Below are positions 22,160 through 34,105 of a stretch of 64,000 bases of DNA, piece after piece (position 1 is the first letter of the stretch; each line of letters starts with the position of its first letter). The stretch lies in NCBI GenBank assembly GCA_011037195.1, contig JAAEAF010003112.1, positions 1 through 64,000 of the forward strand, given 5' to 3'. This DNA is from Triatoma infestans (Eukaryota > Arthropoda > Insecta > Hemiptera > Reduviidae). Both the position numbers and the translations under genes were made by a program. Under the pieces are notes generated by a model. That model was given only the letters and a program-made list of their open reading frames with translations, did no database searches and was not told the DNA's origin.

Positions 22160-22430
22160 AAAAGTAATCGTCGGAGCATTTAACAAAAAAAAAAAATGCA
22201 CTTATCAGAGTAATTCCCCCCTGCTAATACCTTAACTCAATTTGAAATTTATTGTCTTCGTTCATCTGCGATAATTCGTTTTTGAGATATTTTGTTCAAA
22301 TGTCACACATATAATTCGTTAAATATTTTTTTTCTCACGTTCAGTGCAATTCAAATTTATATTTGTGGTGAAAACTCAAAATTCGAAAATTTGTAACAAT
22401 CGTAATTTCCCTTGGAGTAGAATGAGAAAT
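22160..22430 (+). repeat. CMR-related, strongly diverged
   Basis: Abuts the previous copy. It shows GTAATCGTCGGAGCATTTAA, a GCGATAATTCGTTTTTGAG block and GAAAATTTGTAACAATCGTA near the end, in CMR order but with many changes. Confidence 0.45.
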
Positions 22431-23459
22431 TAAAAAAAAAGTGTCCACATATTGTGCGCATGACAATATTTTACAAATTAAATTAGAGAAAATAAAATTG
22501 AAACCATGTTTTCTGCCAAGATCTGTAATTATTACATATTTAAACAATTAATATTCAAATAAATAAATAAATAACAAAATATTAATAAATTACAAAATAA
22601 TTAATATTCAAACGATTATATTTAGCTATCACATTTCTCAATAATGTGAGAACTAGTAGATAACACACTAAAAACAGCATGATCAAAAAATTACTTTAAT
22701 GTTGAAAGTAGAAAGAGAGTATTATCCAGAAAACTGCCACCCAAGAAGAAATATGATATGGGCATCTCCAAATCACCGCACATATTGATGTAATTTTTCT
22801 ATATAATGCTACCACAAGTGTAATTAAATGAAATAATCACTAGAATTATTGTTTATAGTGACTTAAGTGATATAATAATGTAAAGTATCAGACGATACTT
22901 TTGTCCGTATACATATGATAGCCCGTCTGACATCTGTGTTCTAGAACTTTGTGTCAATGGCAGGTGTGTTGTTCCCTCACCTGTCTATATATATATAATA
23001 TATCCCACTCACCCACAAACTCTTTAAACGGTTCTACTATACGGTTCAGTATGTGGAAGCACATAAAGTTGCCACCAGCGTCGTTTTGTGAAAGTAAATT
23101 ACATACTGTGGGCAATAATATTAGTTTTCAGCGCCATTTCAGCAATAATATGGTGCCACACACCTGTCTTAAATTAGGTAAACATCTGCCATATCATTCG
23201 TTATGCTCAAAAGACGTATAGATTTCTCTAATGCTTGACAAATATCACACACAAGAAACCACAGGTAACTCCTTAATCTTTAAAGTTATTGGAACGCCAA
23301 GATTTTGAATTCAATGACAAATCCATAATTTTATTAAATGCAATTAAAAAAAGGATTATTCCATCGAACTTCAGTAAAAAAAAAAAAAAAAATTTAAAAA
23401 TCACAGGAAGCTTAAACTTGATACTTTGTTTAAATAAGTACAGTCACCGCATCTTATAG
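22431..23459. other. AT-rich unassigned sequence
   Basis: The frame at 22,949-23,221 has no domain or splice context I can support. Nothing is called. Confidence 0.45.
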
Positions 23460-23770
23460 GAAGGTTTCAGGCAAAATTCATCAACCGAATCTTGAACTTT
23501 ACTGAATTTTTTTTTTCACTTTTATTGCGATTTTTTTCGAAAATGACTCCAACGATTTTCTTTAAAGTTCGGATCTACACAAATAAATACATAAAATTAA
23601 CATTTTTCCTGGAAAATTGATTTTTTGGCGGGGTTAGTAGCGTATATATTGGAAGCATTGCTAGAATTTCAAATTTGAGGAAAATTGGGAAATTGGAAGC
23701 GTGACTTTACAGAATAGGATTCTGTGTTTGTTTTGGAATTTTCTAGCGAGCGATTTGTAACGATTTCCTT
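23460..23770 (-). repeat. CMR-related fragment, diverged
   Basis: Reversed CMR order: TTTATTGCGATTTTTTTCGA, AATGACTCCAACGATTTTCT, then ACATTTTTCCTGGAAAATTG and a second weaker module. Confidence 0.5.
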
Positions 23771-23924
23771 TGAACTTTGGAATAACGAATGAGTTTTAAT
23801 TTGTTGCTCCAATAAAGGTAATAATTATTTTACTAGTTACTTTGTATTTTAGTAACTTTAAAAATAAAAGAGGACCAGTGATATATGTCATACGTATGTC
23901 TGCATTTTTTATTTTTTGGGTGAA

Positions 23925-24800
23925 GCTCTGTGACCTACACGGTCTACTGTGCTATACCCCTCGGTGCCATAGACTAGCCTACAGCACCCTTTCAGGTGCC
24001 GTGGTGGTGCCTCTCGCCTACAGCCCCACCAGGTTAAGAACCTTAAGGAATCTTAATTTCCTGGAGGGCTCTAGAGAGAGTATGTTCCTCTCCTCCTCCT
24101 GTTAACTACTCAGGTTCCTGAATCTTCTCTGAATAGCAGCATCGGAGTCTGTTAGGAGATGTATCCTCTATCACCGCATAGAATCTGCACCTGCCGTCAC
24201 TCTCCAAGCCCAGATTTCCGTCAGTGTCCCCTGAGTTTACAATGCCCCGTGAGGAAACCCATAAGAATGCGGAGCTTATTCTTACTGAGGCCGATACATG
24301 CTTCCTACCTCACTAGGTTATAATTTCCCTAGCATATCTTTGCCTGCCTCAGTCCTGGGAGGGAATACCAAAGTTGAGACCTCCTTGTTTCCTCCTCCTT
24401 CTTGAATTCCTCTAGGAGATACTGGTCGCTGACCCCACAAACTGGTTTAGGTCCCAGAAGTGGTGATGCTGCACCTTTTCCAGCCATCTCATTCCCTTCA
24501 ATGCCAACATGCCCTGGCACCCAAAAGAGGGTGACTTTATTCTCCCTGCCCAGGCCATTAAACTTACCTAGGCATTTCCAAACCATTTTAAAGTTTATTA
24601 CACGGGAGCTCAGTGCTCTAATGGCTGCCTGACTATCGGAATGTATTACAGTCTCCTGGTTCCGATATCCTCTATCGAGGTTAAATTGAACGCATCTTCC
24701 AATTGCTTGTAATTCCGCCTGGAAGATGCTGGGAAACTTACCCATGGGTTCTAAGTGTTTGGTTCTTGGCCCAAACACCTCTGCCCCGGTTCCCTCGATT
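23925..24800 (-). pseudogene. RNase H-bearing LINE, C-terminal part of ORF2
   Basis: The minus-strand frame 24,329-24,778 encodes an RNase H domain: FPSIFQAELQAIGRCVQFNL (second active-site region, Glu), VIHSDSQAAIRALSS (Asp in SDSQ) and KVTLFWVPGHVGIEGNEMAG (WVPGH.GI.GNE motif). The N-terminal Asp strand lies upstream and is lost. Downstream on the minus strand to 23,925 the frame is broken but reads LTGHCKL followed by a cysteine-rich remnant, as in the zinc-knuckle-like end of such LINEs. R1, jockey or LOA type elements carry this domain and I cannot choose between them. It is distinct in sequence from the 35 kb copy. Confidence 0.8.
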
Positions 24801-26076
24801 CTGTATTTAACTGTCTTACAAAGTACTTATTTCCATATTCATTGTATAAATATATGTGAATTTCTACCCTACTACATATATTTTGTATTTTGTGTATTAT
24901 ATATATATATATATATAATTACATTGTATTGTAATTACTATAGCACCTAACGCGGCTTCACCGGCTCCTGGGGGCTTGCTGGAATGTTATTGGAAACTAT
25001 CGGAAACGATCAAACAGGTCCCAACAGAAACACAGGTATCAAAAAATGTGTAATAAAAGCGTCACAGATTTTATCTTAACTTTTGATTTAATAGGGTAGA
25101 TATTCACGTATGTTTTTACATTATATATGCACATACACACTTAGCCAGTCCAGTATAGTGTATATGTGAGTGTTTTGTATATGTGTGTGAGTGTGTGTGT
25201 GGGTAAAAAGCTTAAAATAAAACAGATGAAGCTAGAATCTTATTTTCCATTTACTTATAAATAAATGAAATAAATATCACGAAAACGGTGTGTCGTAACT
25301 AAATTTGGCTTCCTTTCGTTCTCCCGGATGGGGAGTTATCTGCTATTGACGAAATCTTTAAAAAAATTTTTAAGTAATTACCTCAATGCTGAGGTTTTCC
25401 TCACTCAAACGATAATCTGTGTTCAGTTTTTTAGCAATAGATTTTTTTTGTGATGGTTGAGTGATGGTTTTTGAGGTTTTGTAAGCCCAAGACATTAACC
25501 CCTCCCCCAAACTTGGACGACCAGGATTTCCTGTTTTGGTTTTCTCCCTTAGCCTTCGAAGTTCCTATTCTTTCCTCACTGTGGGATGAGGCTTGCTCAA
25601 ATGAAAAGCAATTTTGCAACACGCATAAGTTTTTTTTTTAATAAAAATATTCCGAAGTAGTTCAATCTGATATTCCGTTGAGTAATACCAACATTAAGTT
25701 TTCCCTTCAATCAATACTATTTAGAAACAATGATAATATTATTTAACATAAACGAAAATTAGTATAAAATCTAATTAACTATTTTTATATTTTATTTTTT
25801 TAAAAATTATGCAAAAAAAAAACAGGAAGTAAGCTGTCACGATCGTTCAAAATGTATGGCCAAATCGTTGGAATTAGTTATTTTTAAATATGCGCATAAC
25901 TCAGTCACGGAAATTTTAACGTAATGTTTTGTAAAGAAAGTCTGTTAAAGAATGCCATCTTGCCCTCTCTGTTTTTCTCAGTTGGATGGAGCATTATAGA
26001 ATAATATCCATCTCATAGAATAACTTTCTAAACGAATGAATTACTCAAGAATAATAATAATATTAAATATAAGACG

Positions 26077-26107
<31 letters not shown>

Positions 26108-26303
26108 CAGGTTATGGATTTTTTAATATATAATTTACATATATTTTTTTTTTAAATTACCTTTATTTTGAATCATGTTTTGTTTTATTAAATTTAATAT
26201 TTATTTAATCGTACTAAGATTATTACTAATCAAATAAATTATTTTGATTACGAAGCAGGTAAACTCTTTTGGTTTCAATATATTGGCAAACTATTCATTC
26301 ATA
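24801..26303. other. Unassigned sequence
   Basis: AT-rich, with (TA)n at 24,900-24,917 and a GT-rich run near 25,165-25,200. The minus frame at 25,431-25,622 has no recognisable domain. Confidence 0.45.
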
Positions 26304-26521
26304 GTAAAAAGTCCATTCTTATATTAGTAATGCCTATTTTGTCAGGCGGGCTCAACGTCCAACTACCAAATTAGGTGTCGTGGACGGGGGCGGAAGCATC
26401 TACTTTACTATTGACATTTTTTTTATACCAATATAAAATTTAGCAGTTACACGCGGGACTCGATCTGGGCACCTCCCACTTACTAGCCCATGCTCATAAC
26501 CACTACACCAACACCTGCCCC
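26304..26521 (-). mobile_element. tRNA-derived SINE (SINE2 family) with target duplication
   Basis: On the minus strand: GGGGCAGGTGTTGGTGTAGT (A box region), then AGATCGAGTCCCGCGTG (B box). The body matches the 10.5 kb copy with TAAATTTTATATTGG and CACGACACCTAATTTGG. Flanks carry AACTATTCATTCATA at 26,289-26,303 and AACTATGTCATTCATA at 26,522-26,537, a 15-16 bp target duplication differing by one base. Length about 218 bp. Confidence 0.85.
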
Positions 26522-26714
26522 AACTATGTCATTCATAATATAACTTCAAATTCGAAGGTTGGTGATTCAGATCTTCAGTTTAGTGTAGCCAAGGGGGGCT
26601 ACGGTTCCTTCCCTAGAGCTAGAAAATAATAAAAATATTTAAAGTAGAAATATTAAATAAATTAGAAATAAGAGTAACGTTAAGCATCCGAAATATAAGA
26701 TAAATTTCGTACCT

Positions 26715-27200
26715 TCTGGGTAAACCGATTTCCTTCAAACTAGGAGAGAATCGTATAAATTGAAATGACATTTTTCACCTTAGCCCCCAAAGAATACAGC
26801 TTAAATGCATATTCCTGGAAAAATAGTAGCTCCCCATTAGTTGATAGATCAATTTTTAAAGAAAATCGTTGGAGCCGATTTCGTGAAAATTGCACAATAA
26901 AAAAAATTAAAAAAACTGAAAAATCATAATTAAATATATGTGGTAGGGTACATCGTGGACCGATTTTGACCAAAACCTTATTGTTACCTCTCCCATACCA
27001 AGTTTCAGCTCTCTGCGGTTTTTTTGGGGGGGAGGGGGTTTGACTTATGCTGACTATACACACATACTAATAGATCAATTTCGATAAAGACTATTTTCAA
27101 ACCCGAGGGTCCTCAAAAGATATTTCCAGTGAAAACTTAATTTCGAAAATTTCACACGATCGCAATACTTCCTCTTACAGCAGTAAGAAAAAGTCACAAA
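26715..27200 (+). repeat. CMR-related repeat, diverged 3' half
   Basis: Module pieces AAAGAAAATCGTTGGAGCCG and GAAAATTGCACAATAAAA, then CCAAGTTTCAGCTCTCTGCG, a short CA tract, GGGTCCTCAAAAGATATTTCC, TTTCACACGATCGCAATACT and the hairpin end CTCTTACAGCAGTAAGAAAAAG. Confidence 0.6.
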
Positions 27201-27234
27201 AAAAGCGATATTTCTCTAACCATACTTTATAATA

Positions 27235-27735
27235 TTGCAACAGCATCCAGAGAGAGCAGAAACAGTATCCATAGAGAGCAGAGAAGAGAAACAAATGCTG
27301 GGACCACTCTCTCGGATTAGAGTGGAAGGGGTAATGACACATTGATTGCTGAACTATATCTTCTCTGTGTCCCGTCGCTGTATTTATATGGTTAATGGAG
27401 TTGGTTGAATGGAGAGAATTGGTCTGGTTTGATGAATTAACAAGACTTGGTTAACACTGGTTAATACTGTATAATAATAATAATAATAATAATAATAATT
27501 TACACTGACCGCCCGGACTTCACAGTAAAGATGGTAGATTAAGGTAGAGTGGAAGGGGTAATGACACGTTGTGACTGGTGAACTATCTTCTGAACTATTT
27601 GAACTATATCTCCTCTGTGTCCCGTCGCTGTATTTATATGGTTAATGGAGTTGGTTGAATGGAGAGACTTGGTCTGGTTTGATGATTTAACAAGACTTGG
27701 TTAACACTGGTTAATACTGTATAATAATAATAAGG
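27235..27735 (-). repeat. LTR-like repeat, tandem direct duplication
   Basis: A block of about 230-250 bp occurs twice in direct orientation. GAGTGGAAGGGGTAATGACAC starts at about 27,320 and 27,547, and GTTAACACTGGTTAATACTG at about 27,450 and 27,700. Both contain GTCCCGTCGCTGTATTTATA. The sequence belongs to the same family as the 20.8 and 31.0 kb repeats in the opposite orientation. The copies are separated by an (ATA)n run at about 27,477-27,500. Confidence 0.6.
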
Positions 27736-27766
27736 TACTCTGTAAACACATTTACTGTGTAAATGG

Positions 27767-27803
<37 letters not shown>
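27767..27803 (+). repeat. (GT)n microsatellite
   Basis: About 18 uninterrupted GT units. Confidence 0.95.
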
Positions 27804-27804
<1 letters not shown>

Positions 27805-28805
27805 TATAAATATTATAATTAAATTATTATATATAGATAGATATACGGCATAGATCCGGTATTGTAAAAATTTGAAAAAATTGAAAATAAATAAACATTA
27901 AGGCCTGGCGCACGTCATTCATCAGTTAGTAGAGCATGACCTGAAGAGCATTGAAACTACCGCTAGAGATCGAACACATCCTGTTTATTTCATCTTTTTT
28001 AACTATCGATTAGTTGAGCATCTACTTTCATTTCTACATTATTATAGGGTCACTAACCCTTTGTTCCGTTTAGAACTTCCTCTGTGCTCCACCCTTTTAA
28101 CTTATTCCATGTATTATGTTTTTGTGAAATTTCTGCCAGCTTAGAACAAGAGTTATTATTTTATTTATTTAATCTAAGAAAAGAATATTTTAGCTTGAAA
28201 TTAGATACGTATCTTAATCTTAATGTGATATCTTAATTAGTCTAGTCATTGTACAACAAGTGCCAATATTATTTAATGGAACCTGCAGTGTAAATTTTTT
28301 TTTTTAAGATTTGTCTATCCGCAACTTTATTACTTGCTAAAAAAACACTATATTCCAAGTCCATAAAATTGTTTCTTTTTAAATTATTAATTTTGCTTTT
28401 TATGATTAAAATTTCTTTGTTACTATAAACATCGTAATTACTTGGAAAAGAGAGTTTATTAAAAAAAAAAAAAAAAATCATATTTATTATCTCCTTTCTT
28501 TCCAAGTTGTTTAAACTCTTAATTGACTGTCGTAAAAGTTGGTAATCGTTTATTGTGATATAAACATTATATTTATAAAAAACTTACGTATATGAATGGA
28601 TTGCTAGGTAGAATGATTTTGCCTTTTTTAACAAATTCGAATATTGTTAAACACGATGAAAACTAACTATTATACTAAAATAGCAAATTAAAAACTTATC
28701 TAGAACTGGGATCCCGCTAAATATTCAATTTCATCTAATAATGGAGAATCTCCAACATCTATTACTGGTGGAAAGAACCAAAAAAGTTGACCGGTTTGTA
28801 TAATA
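27804..28805. other. AT-rich unassigned sequence
   Basis: No supported gene. Long A/T runs make all frames here doubtful. Confidence 0.5.
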
Positions 28806-29160
28806 GGATCCGAAGAGGGGGATCTAAAGCAGAGAGAGAGACACACACACACAAAATTGAGAATCTCACTCGCTACTTAGGGCGGAGACTAGAGTGGGAG
28901 ACTCTGCATATATACAGCTGCGCTAGCCCTACACGGGACAGTCTTTAGAACACTTAACCACGAGTCAGCAACCAACTACTACCCTTCTCTTTTCACTCAC
29001 TCTAAATCTCTCGCTATCTAATTTATCTATTTAGGTGTAAAGTCCTGGCAGTTTTTTGTCTCTATTTTATTATACAGTGTTCAGCATTCATTCCACCTTA
29101 TTTCTTAAAAAAACCCTTCCTCACTAATTTCTCTCTTTCTAAAAAACACCTATTATATTT
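28806..29160 (+). repeat. LTR-like repeat B (TATA-bearing)
   Basis: Shares its order with the reverse-oriented copy at 62,170-62,475: GGATCCGAAGAG, AGAGAGACACACACACAC, AGACTAGAGTGGGAGACTC, a TATA-like GCATATATACAGC, then GTCAGCAACC, CTCTTTTCACTCAC, TTTAGGTGTAAAGTCC and CAGTGTTCAGCATTC. The downstream layout is promoter-like. No coding region adjoins either copy, so these are solo or non-autonomous units. Confidence 0.6.
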
Positions 29161-29214
29161 GCAACGCGTCCCCTCCTACCGAGTCGGAGTAAGTAAAAAG
29201 TGATTTTAATAATA

Positions 29215-29590
29215 GTTGACGCATTTCAGATTGGCGGGTTTTGATAGAAACATTCAAATATCGGATTCAAAACGGAATATCAAACGGATTGAGCTCCTCC
29301 CGATCTTTATATTTGAGATGTTTTGTTCAGAATGCAAAAAAAAAAAAAATGCACAAATGTTAAAAATATTTAATCTTAATTCCAAAACGTGATTTCCGGT
29401 GGAAATTCAATTTAATAAATCTAAATACACACACACAACGATAAAAGCACACACGCAAACAAACCCAAATAATGGCTATTAAAAAATAAAATTTTCATAT
29501 ATACAGAGGGCCCGAAACAAATATTTCTGTTGAAAACTTAGTCAAACAAATTTGGATCGTATTTCTTTATCTTACAGCAGTAAGGGGAAA
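29215..29590 (+). repeat. CMR-related repeat, diverged
   Basis: Weak CMR order: TTGGCGGGTTTTGATAG, a GATTTCCGGTGGAAATTCAA block, CA-rich stretches, and a terminal TCTTACAGCAGTAAGGGG hairpin. Confidence 0.4.
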
Positions 29591-30354
29591 AAGAATAACA
29601 CACTGACAATAAGAAGAATCTCGGTTGAATTAAAAAATCAATTTATAAAAGCCAATTGGGAAAAATTATTTTTAATTATCTGTAATGAAATCATCAAGAA
29701 GCTTTTAAAAATAATCTTATATATGAAAAAAAATAAAACAATATGGCGATCATTTAAATCAAATAATTTCTTTCATTTAGAAAAAGATAAAGAAAATGTA
29801 ATAATTAAAGCGATTGCATGATGAAGAGGGGGGGAGGAGAATTGCAATTTAAACAAAATTATATATATATATAACTGGCCGACCTCTAAATACAACCTGT
29901 TTATTGCAATGGTACGGCCATTAGGAGTTGACGATTAACAGTGGACGACATAATTGACTTTTGTGTAGAGAAATAGCCGCCAAGACTGAATGTTAACGCG
30001 TTCGTACACACAAACACATATACACATAATATGCGGGCAATATACACAAGAAGATTGCAGCACAGTAATGGAAACGCAAACTGAATTCTAAATTATTAGT
30101 GAGTATAACAATTGCAAGAATGATTGAGCAAAAGAGAAGAAGAAAGGACAAATCGAATCGTTGTTCATGTCTTTTCACATTTCTATTGTTTGTGGCCAGC
30201 AATTCTCACAGTTAATTTTTTTTTTAAGTTTTTTAAACAAAAATTTCTAGTAAAACTGATAGAAAATAAATAGAGATTTACTAGTATATTTTCTTGTATA
30301 TTATTATAATTTGATAAGCATTGAAACATTCTTACAGAAAAATATGGAAGTATG
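29591..30354. other. AT-rich unassigned sequence
   Basis: Overlapping frames on both strands have no recognisable domain. Confidence 0.45.
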
Positions 30355-30597
30355 ATATCTTCATTTATGGAACGCTTGAATAAAGGAAATGATGTGGTGA
30401 TTGAAAATTGAAAGACGCACAAATTGACACACTTACAATTTAGATTCTGAAACGCCTCAAAAAAGGAAATGATGACGATAAAGAGATGCCCTACTAACAT
30501 TGTTACAATTTAGTTTCTAGATTGCCTTCAATAGGAAATGATGTGATGACTGAAATTTAAGAGACCTACGTTGGAATTTAGATTCTGGAATGCCTTA
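30355..30597 (+). repeat. Imperfect minisatellite, about 85-bp unit
   Basis: Three to four diverged units. Each carries a GGAAATGATG(T/A) core (about 30,387, 30,465 and 30,533) and AATTTAG(A/T)TTCT (about 30,437, 30,508 and 30,576). No coding. Confidence 0.6.
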
Positions 30598-30609
30598 GTA
30601 TTATTATTA

Positions 30610-30985
30610 ATAATAATAATGCGTGCCCGAAGGCGCAGGATTGCCCAATCAAAATAACTGCTCCTTAGTAGCCAAGCTCCTTCTGCCTGGAGCCATCAGA
30701 GTAACAGCAAATAATGCATTATTAACCCAATGCTTCATTCGCCTTTTGATGGTGTCCTTCCTCATACAGCCAATACTGATCTTATATCCTCTCTCGAACC
30801 TCCCACTTCTTCATTATCTTATCAGTTTTGGAGAGAATAAATTGGTTCACTTCAATCTTAATATGATCTCCCTTAAAAGTTCTCATCCACTCTCCTTTGC
30901 ATCTCATCCTGAGATTATCTTTCATTACCTCCCTTACAACCGAGTGTTGTAGCGGTTCCAGTGCCAATATCCTTCAAGTGCCGAT
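30610..30985 (-). other. Possible decayed coding remnant, unrecognised
   Basis: Composition is less AT-rich than the neighbours, and the minus strand reads semi-protein-like stretches such as KRRMKHWVNNALFAVTL. A LINE remnant is possible, but I cannot match a domain. Confidence 0.25.
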
Positions 30986-30991
30986 ATCGGC

Positions 30992-31335
30992 TGTAACAGC
31001 AACCAAAGAGAGATAGCAATCAAAGAGAGTAAAGAAAAGAGAAACAAACCCAACCACTCTCTCTGGACTGTCCGTCGCTCTATATATATGTTTCTCCCAC
31101 TCTCTCGGACTGGAGTGGGAGAAACATATATATACAGCGACGGACGGTCCAGAGATATACAGTTCATACTACTGAGTTCATACAGCCAATCATTACGTGT
31201 CATTACCCATTTTCCACTCTACATACAGTATCATTATAAGTGTTAAGTCCAGGCAGACAGGGTCACTCATTATTATTATACATAGTTAACCAGTGTTAAC
31301 CGAGTCTTCTTATTTCATCAACCAGACCCTGTCCA
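30992..31335 (+). repeat. LTR-like repeat A with a TATA-centred hairpin
   Basis: Starts TGTAACAGCAACCAAAGAG, the same end as both arms of the 20.8 kb palindrome. At about 31,054-31,155 an inverted repeat of about 41 bp per arm surrounds CTCTCGGACTGG. Each arm contains GTCCGTCGCT and a TATATATA box, so the box is present on both strands. Downstream are GTTAACCGAGTCTTC and TTTCATCAACCAG, shared with the other copies. Confidence 0.65.
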
Positions 31336-31979
31336 CCTAACTTATCCGTTATATCGGCCAAACTCGTATCCGTAGCCATGGGTTGCAGTAACTCTGTAGT
31401 ATCCTGATATTAATCACTATCTCTTCTTCCGGTCACCGTCATAATTCCGGCGTGGAGTATCCTTATCTTGACTAATTTCTCAAAAATCCAGTGTAAGCCC
31501 ATGTCCTTATGTAACCTCATGTCCATCTTACACCCCATGTTCTCTCCGCGAACACTTCTGCACTGCCAGAAGATTTTTCTGGGCTTTCGTGCAACCATAT
31601 TCAATACGGAGGACGCTAATTCACTTTATTGTTAATGAGGACCCCAAGAAGGTAATTAATCTCACTTCACTAATAAAACTAAAGAGACCTTCTCCGGATT
31701 TACGAGCGCTGCCATGCTTCCTGCATCAGTAGTCCATGCTTTTCAGTGCCGACTGCATTAAGTCACTTAGGTATTTACCAAGTGGATGGTGAAGGGATAA
31801 ATACATACCCAGACAGGTATAGGAAGTGTTCAAATTGTTAGTCCAGAGAGCTAACATTGAACCATGTCCATAAAACATTTGAAAAATTTTATGTCACAAA
31901 AGAATTACTTTTTTTTTAAGCAAAATATTTCACTTAAAAAATGAAAGCATTTCAGTTTAAAGCGGAAGGTTTTGTAGTT
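31336..31979. other. Unassigned, relatively GC-rich sequence
   Basis: No intact frame. It may be a decayed LINE, but no motif is convincing. Confidence 0.35.
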
Positions 31980-32520
31980 GTTTATGAGAAAATTACGAAG
32001 GATTCAAAAATCTTATTCTTTAAAGTATTTCCGGCTAACCAAATTTGGTATTTGGAATTCTACCAATGCTTATAATGGAATATTGATATTATATGGATGG
32101 TAGAATCAAACATTGCACTGACGTGGTATTTTAGAGCTATTGTCCCCCCCCCCAAAATCTCCCAAAAAACAATTTTTCCTGAAAAATGTTTCAAATACAA
32201 GTGATGGGTATTCATATATGTAGTAGTACACCATGTTGAAAAAAAAAAATCGTTGGAGACGTTTTCGAGAAAATGATGAAAAACTGAAGAAAAAAAATGT
32301 CGACTTCCGATTGATGGATTTTGTCTGAAATCTTCATGTGCTGAGGGACCTATATAGAATACCAAGATTGAGTTTCTGGCGATTATTCGTTTTATATTTC
32401 CTTTTTCGATCACATATAATATACAGATGTGTGTGTGTCATCTGTATTCGCGAAAAACATGTGTTCTCGAAAGTATTTGCGTTGAAAATTTGACTCGATC
32501 TTTAAATACTACTACTTTCT
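31980..32520 (+). repeat. CMR-related repeat, diverged
   Basis: Has GAAAAATGTTTCAAATACAAG, ATCGTTGGAGACGTTTTCGAG, CGACTTCCGATTGATGG and a GTGTGTGTGTC stretch, ending TTGACTCGATCTTTAAATACT. Order matches CMR with heavy divergence. Confidence 0.5.
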
Positions 32521-33073
32521 TTGATTTTTAGAAACTCAAGTTATAAATTACAAAGCTCATTTGATGTTTAGATTCTTTGTAAAGAACGGAAACGGTTTGA
32601 TTGTATCACCTACCGGAGTAATCATTACATATTACGAAAACATTAAAGACTCTATTAAAAAGACTTATTGTAAGCCCAACTTTAAACCAGTGGCATATAA
32701 GTATTAAAAAAAAAATAAATAAATAAATTAGAAAGAATACTACTACCACTTTAGAATATATTTGAAAAAATATATATTAATATATTACTAGTGTACCCCT
32801 AAGGCTTATAAACAAAGTTAAAATATTGTGCCCAGTTTGGACAATGTTATTAACAAACACCAACTAAACTTTAACAACTTATTCCATTTTCAAACTACAT
32901 TAGTAATACTAAAAACCAAAGATAGACATATTTTATTTTGTTTAATTTATTTAAATAACATAATATATTTACTATCCCTTACTCCTCCTAGTAAGAGGAA
33001 CCATTGCGAACATGTCAAATTCTTTAAAAAACTTAAAGTGTTCACAGACGTATCACTTTTTCACATAAAAAAA

Positions 33074-33770
33074 TCTGGTGTGAAGCACTCACACAACTTT
33101 CTCTTACTCCAGTTCTCAAAATTATAATTGATAAATTTTAAAGCTGGTATACCATATTTAATGAAATTCGTCAAAACTGAAAAAATTGTCCAGTAAAAAC
33201 GCACTTCCGGTTAACTAATTTCCTTAAAACTTGTAATTTCGGCCATCTATTGATTTCTAATTAATTTGGTTTGGATGATAGAATTGTATAATCAACTATA
33301 GCACTTTAGAGAAAAACATAACACCTCCCTCTCCTTAAAGTGCCTCAAATGAATTTTCACACAGAAATGTTTTGAATAAAAGGTGTACATCTTTGTATGC
33401 GTAGTTCATTTATGAAGTTTCCAAGAAAATCGTAGGAGCCATTTTTGAGAAAATCGCAAAAAAGTAAAAAAATCAACTTGTAAAGTGGTACTTCCGGTTG
33501 AGGAATTTTGACGTGTAACATACTGTCAGATCCCATGGTGATACCTAAACGGAATATCAAGTTTGAACATTCTACGGTTTTTCATTTTTGAGCTATGCTG
33601 TCCACATACATACATACATACACATACACATACACACACAGACCATTTGTTAAAAATCACTTTTCTGGACTCAGGGGACCTCAAAACGGATATTTCCGGT
33701 GGAAAATCGTAATATCGAAAATTTTGACACGATTACAATACTTCCTCTTACTAGGAGTAAGAGAAAGTAA
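33074..33770 (+). repeat. CMR dispersed repeat, complete short copy
   Basis: The best short full-length copy: head TCTGGTGTGAAGCACTCACAC, one module with ACGCACTTCCGGTTAAC (about 33,201), tail module GGTACTTCCGGTTGAGG (about 33,487), a short CATA/CA tract, GATATTTCCGGTGGAAAATC, TTGACACGATTACAATACTT and a clean terminal hairpin CTCTTACTAGGAGTAAGAG followed by AAAGTAAAAA. Length about 697 bp. Non-coding. Confidence 0.85.
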
Positions 33771-33989
33771 AAAGTATCACTTTTCAAAAAAAAATAATTT
33801 TTTTTTTATGGATTTTGGAGGCCACTATACAGTTAAAAAATTGATATATAAATTAATATAATTATTATAATTATTATATAATTAATATAAATTAATAAAT
33901 AAATTGAAAGTTGAAATTTAAACTGGTATGCATAGTCTTGGATAGAGGGAGCAGCCCACATTACTCACTCAGATATATGTGTATAACCC

Positions 33990-34105
33990 TTACTATCCTT
34001 TTTAATTTCTAATACTTAGAGGAGCTTTAAAACTTAACTTCGAAAATTTGACACCATAGCAATAGTATCTCTAACAATAGTAAGCGGTAAGAGGAAGTAA
34101 AAAGA
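33990..34105 (+). repeat. CMR tail fragment, diverged
   Basis: TTCGAAAATTTGACACCATAG followed by a weak hairpin and AAGAGGAAGTAAAAAG. Confidence 0.45.

Noticed and set aside
22949..23221. 90-residue frame with some cysteines and histidines
   Set aside because: No recognisable domain, and the spacing does not match a zinc-finger pattern.
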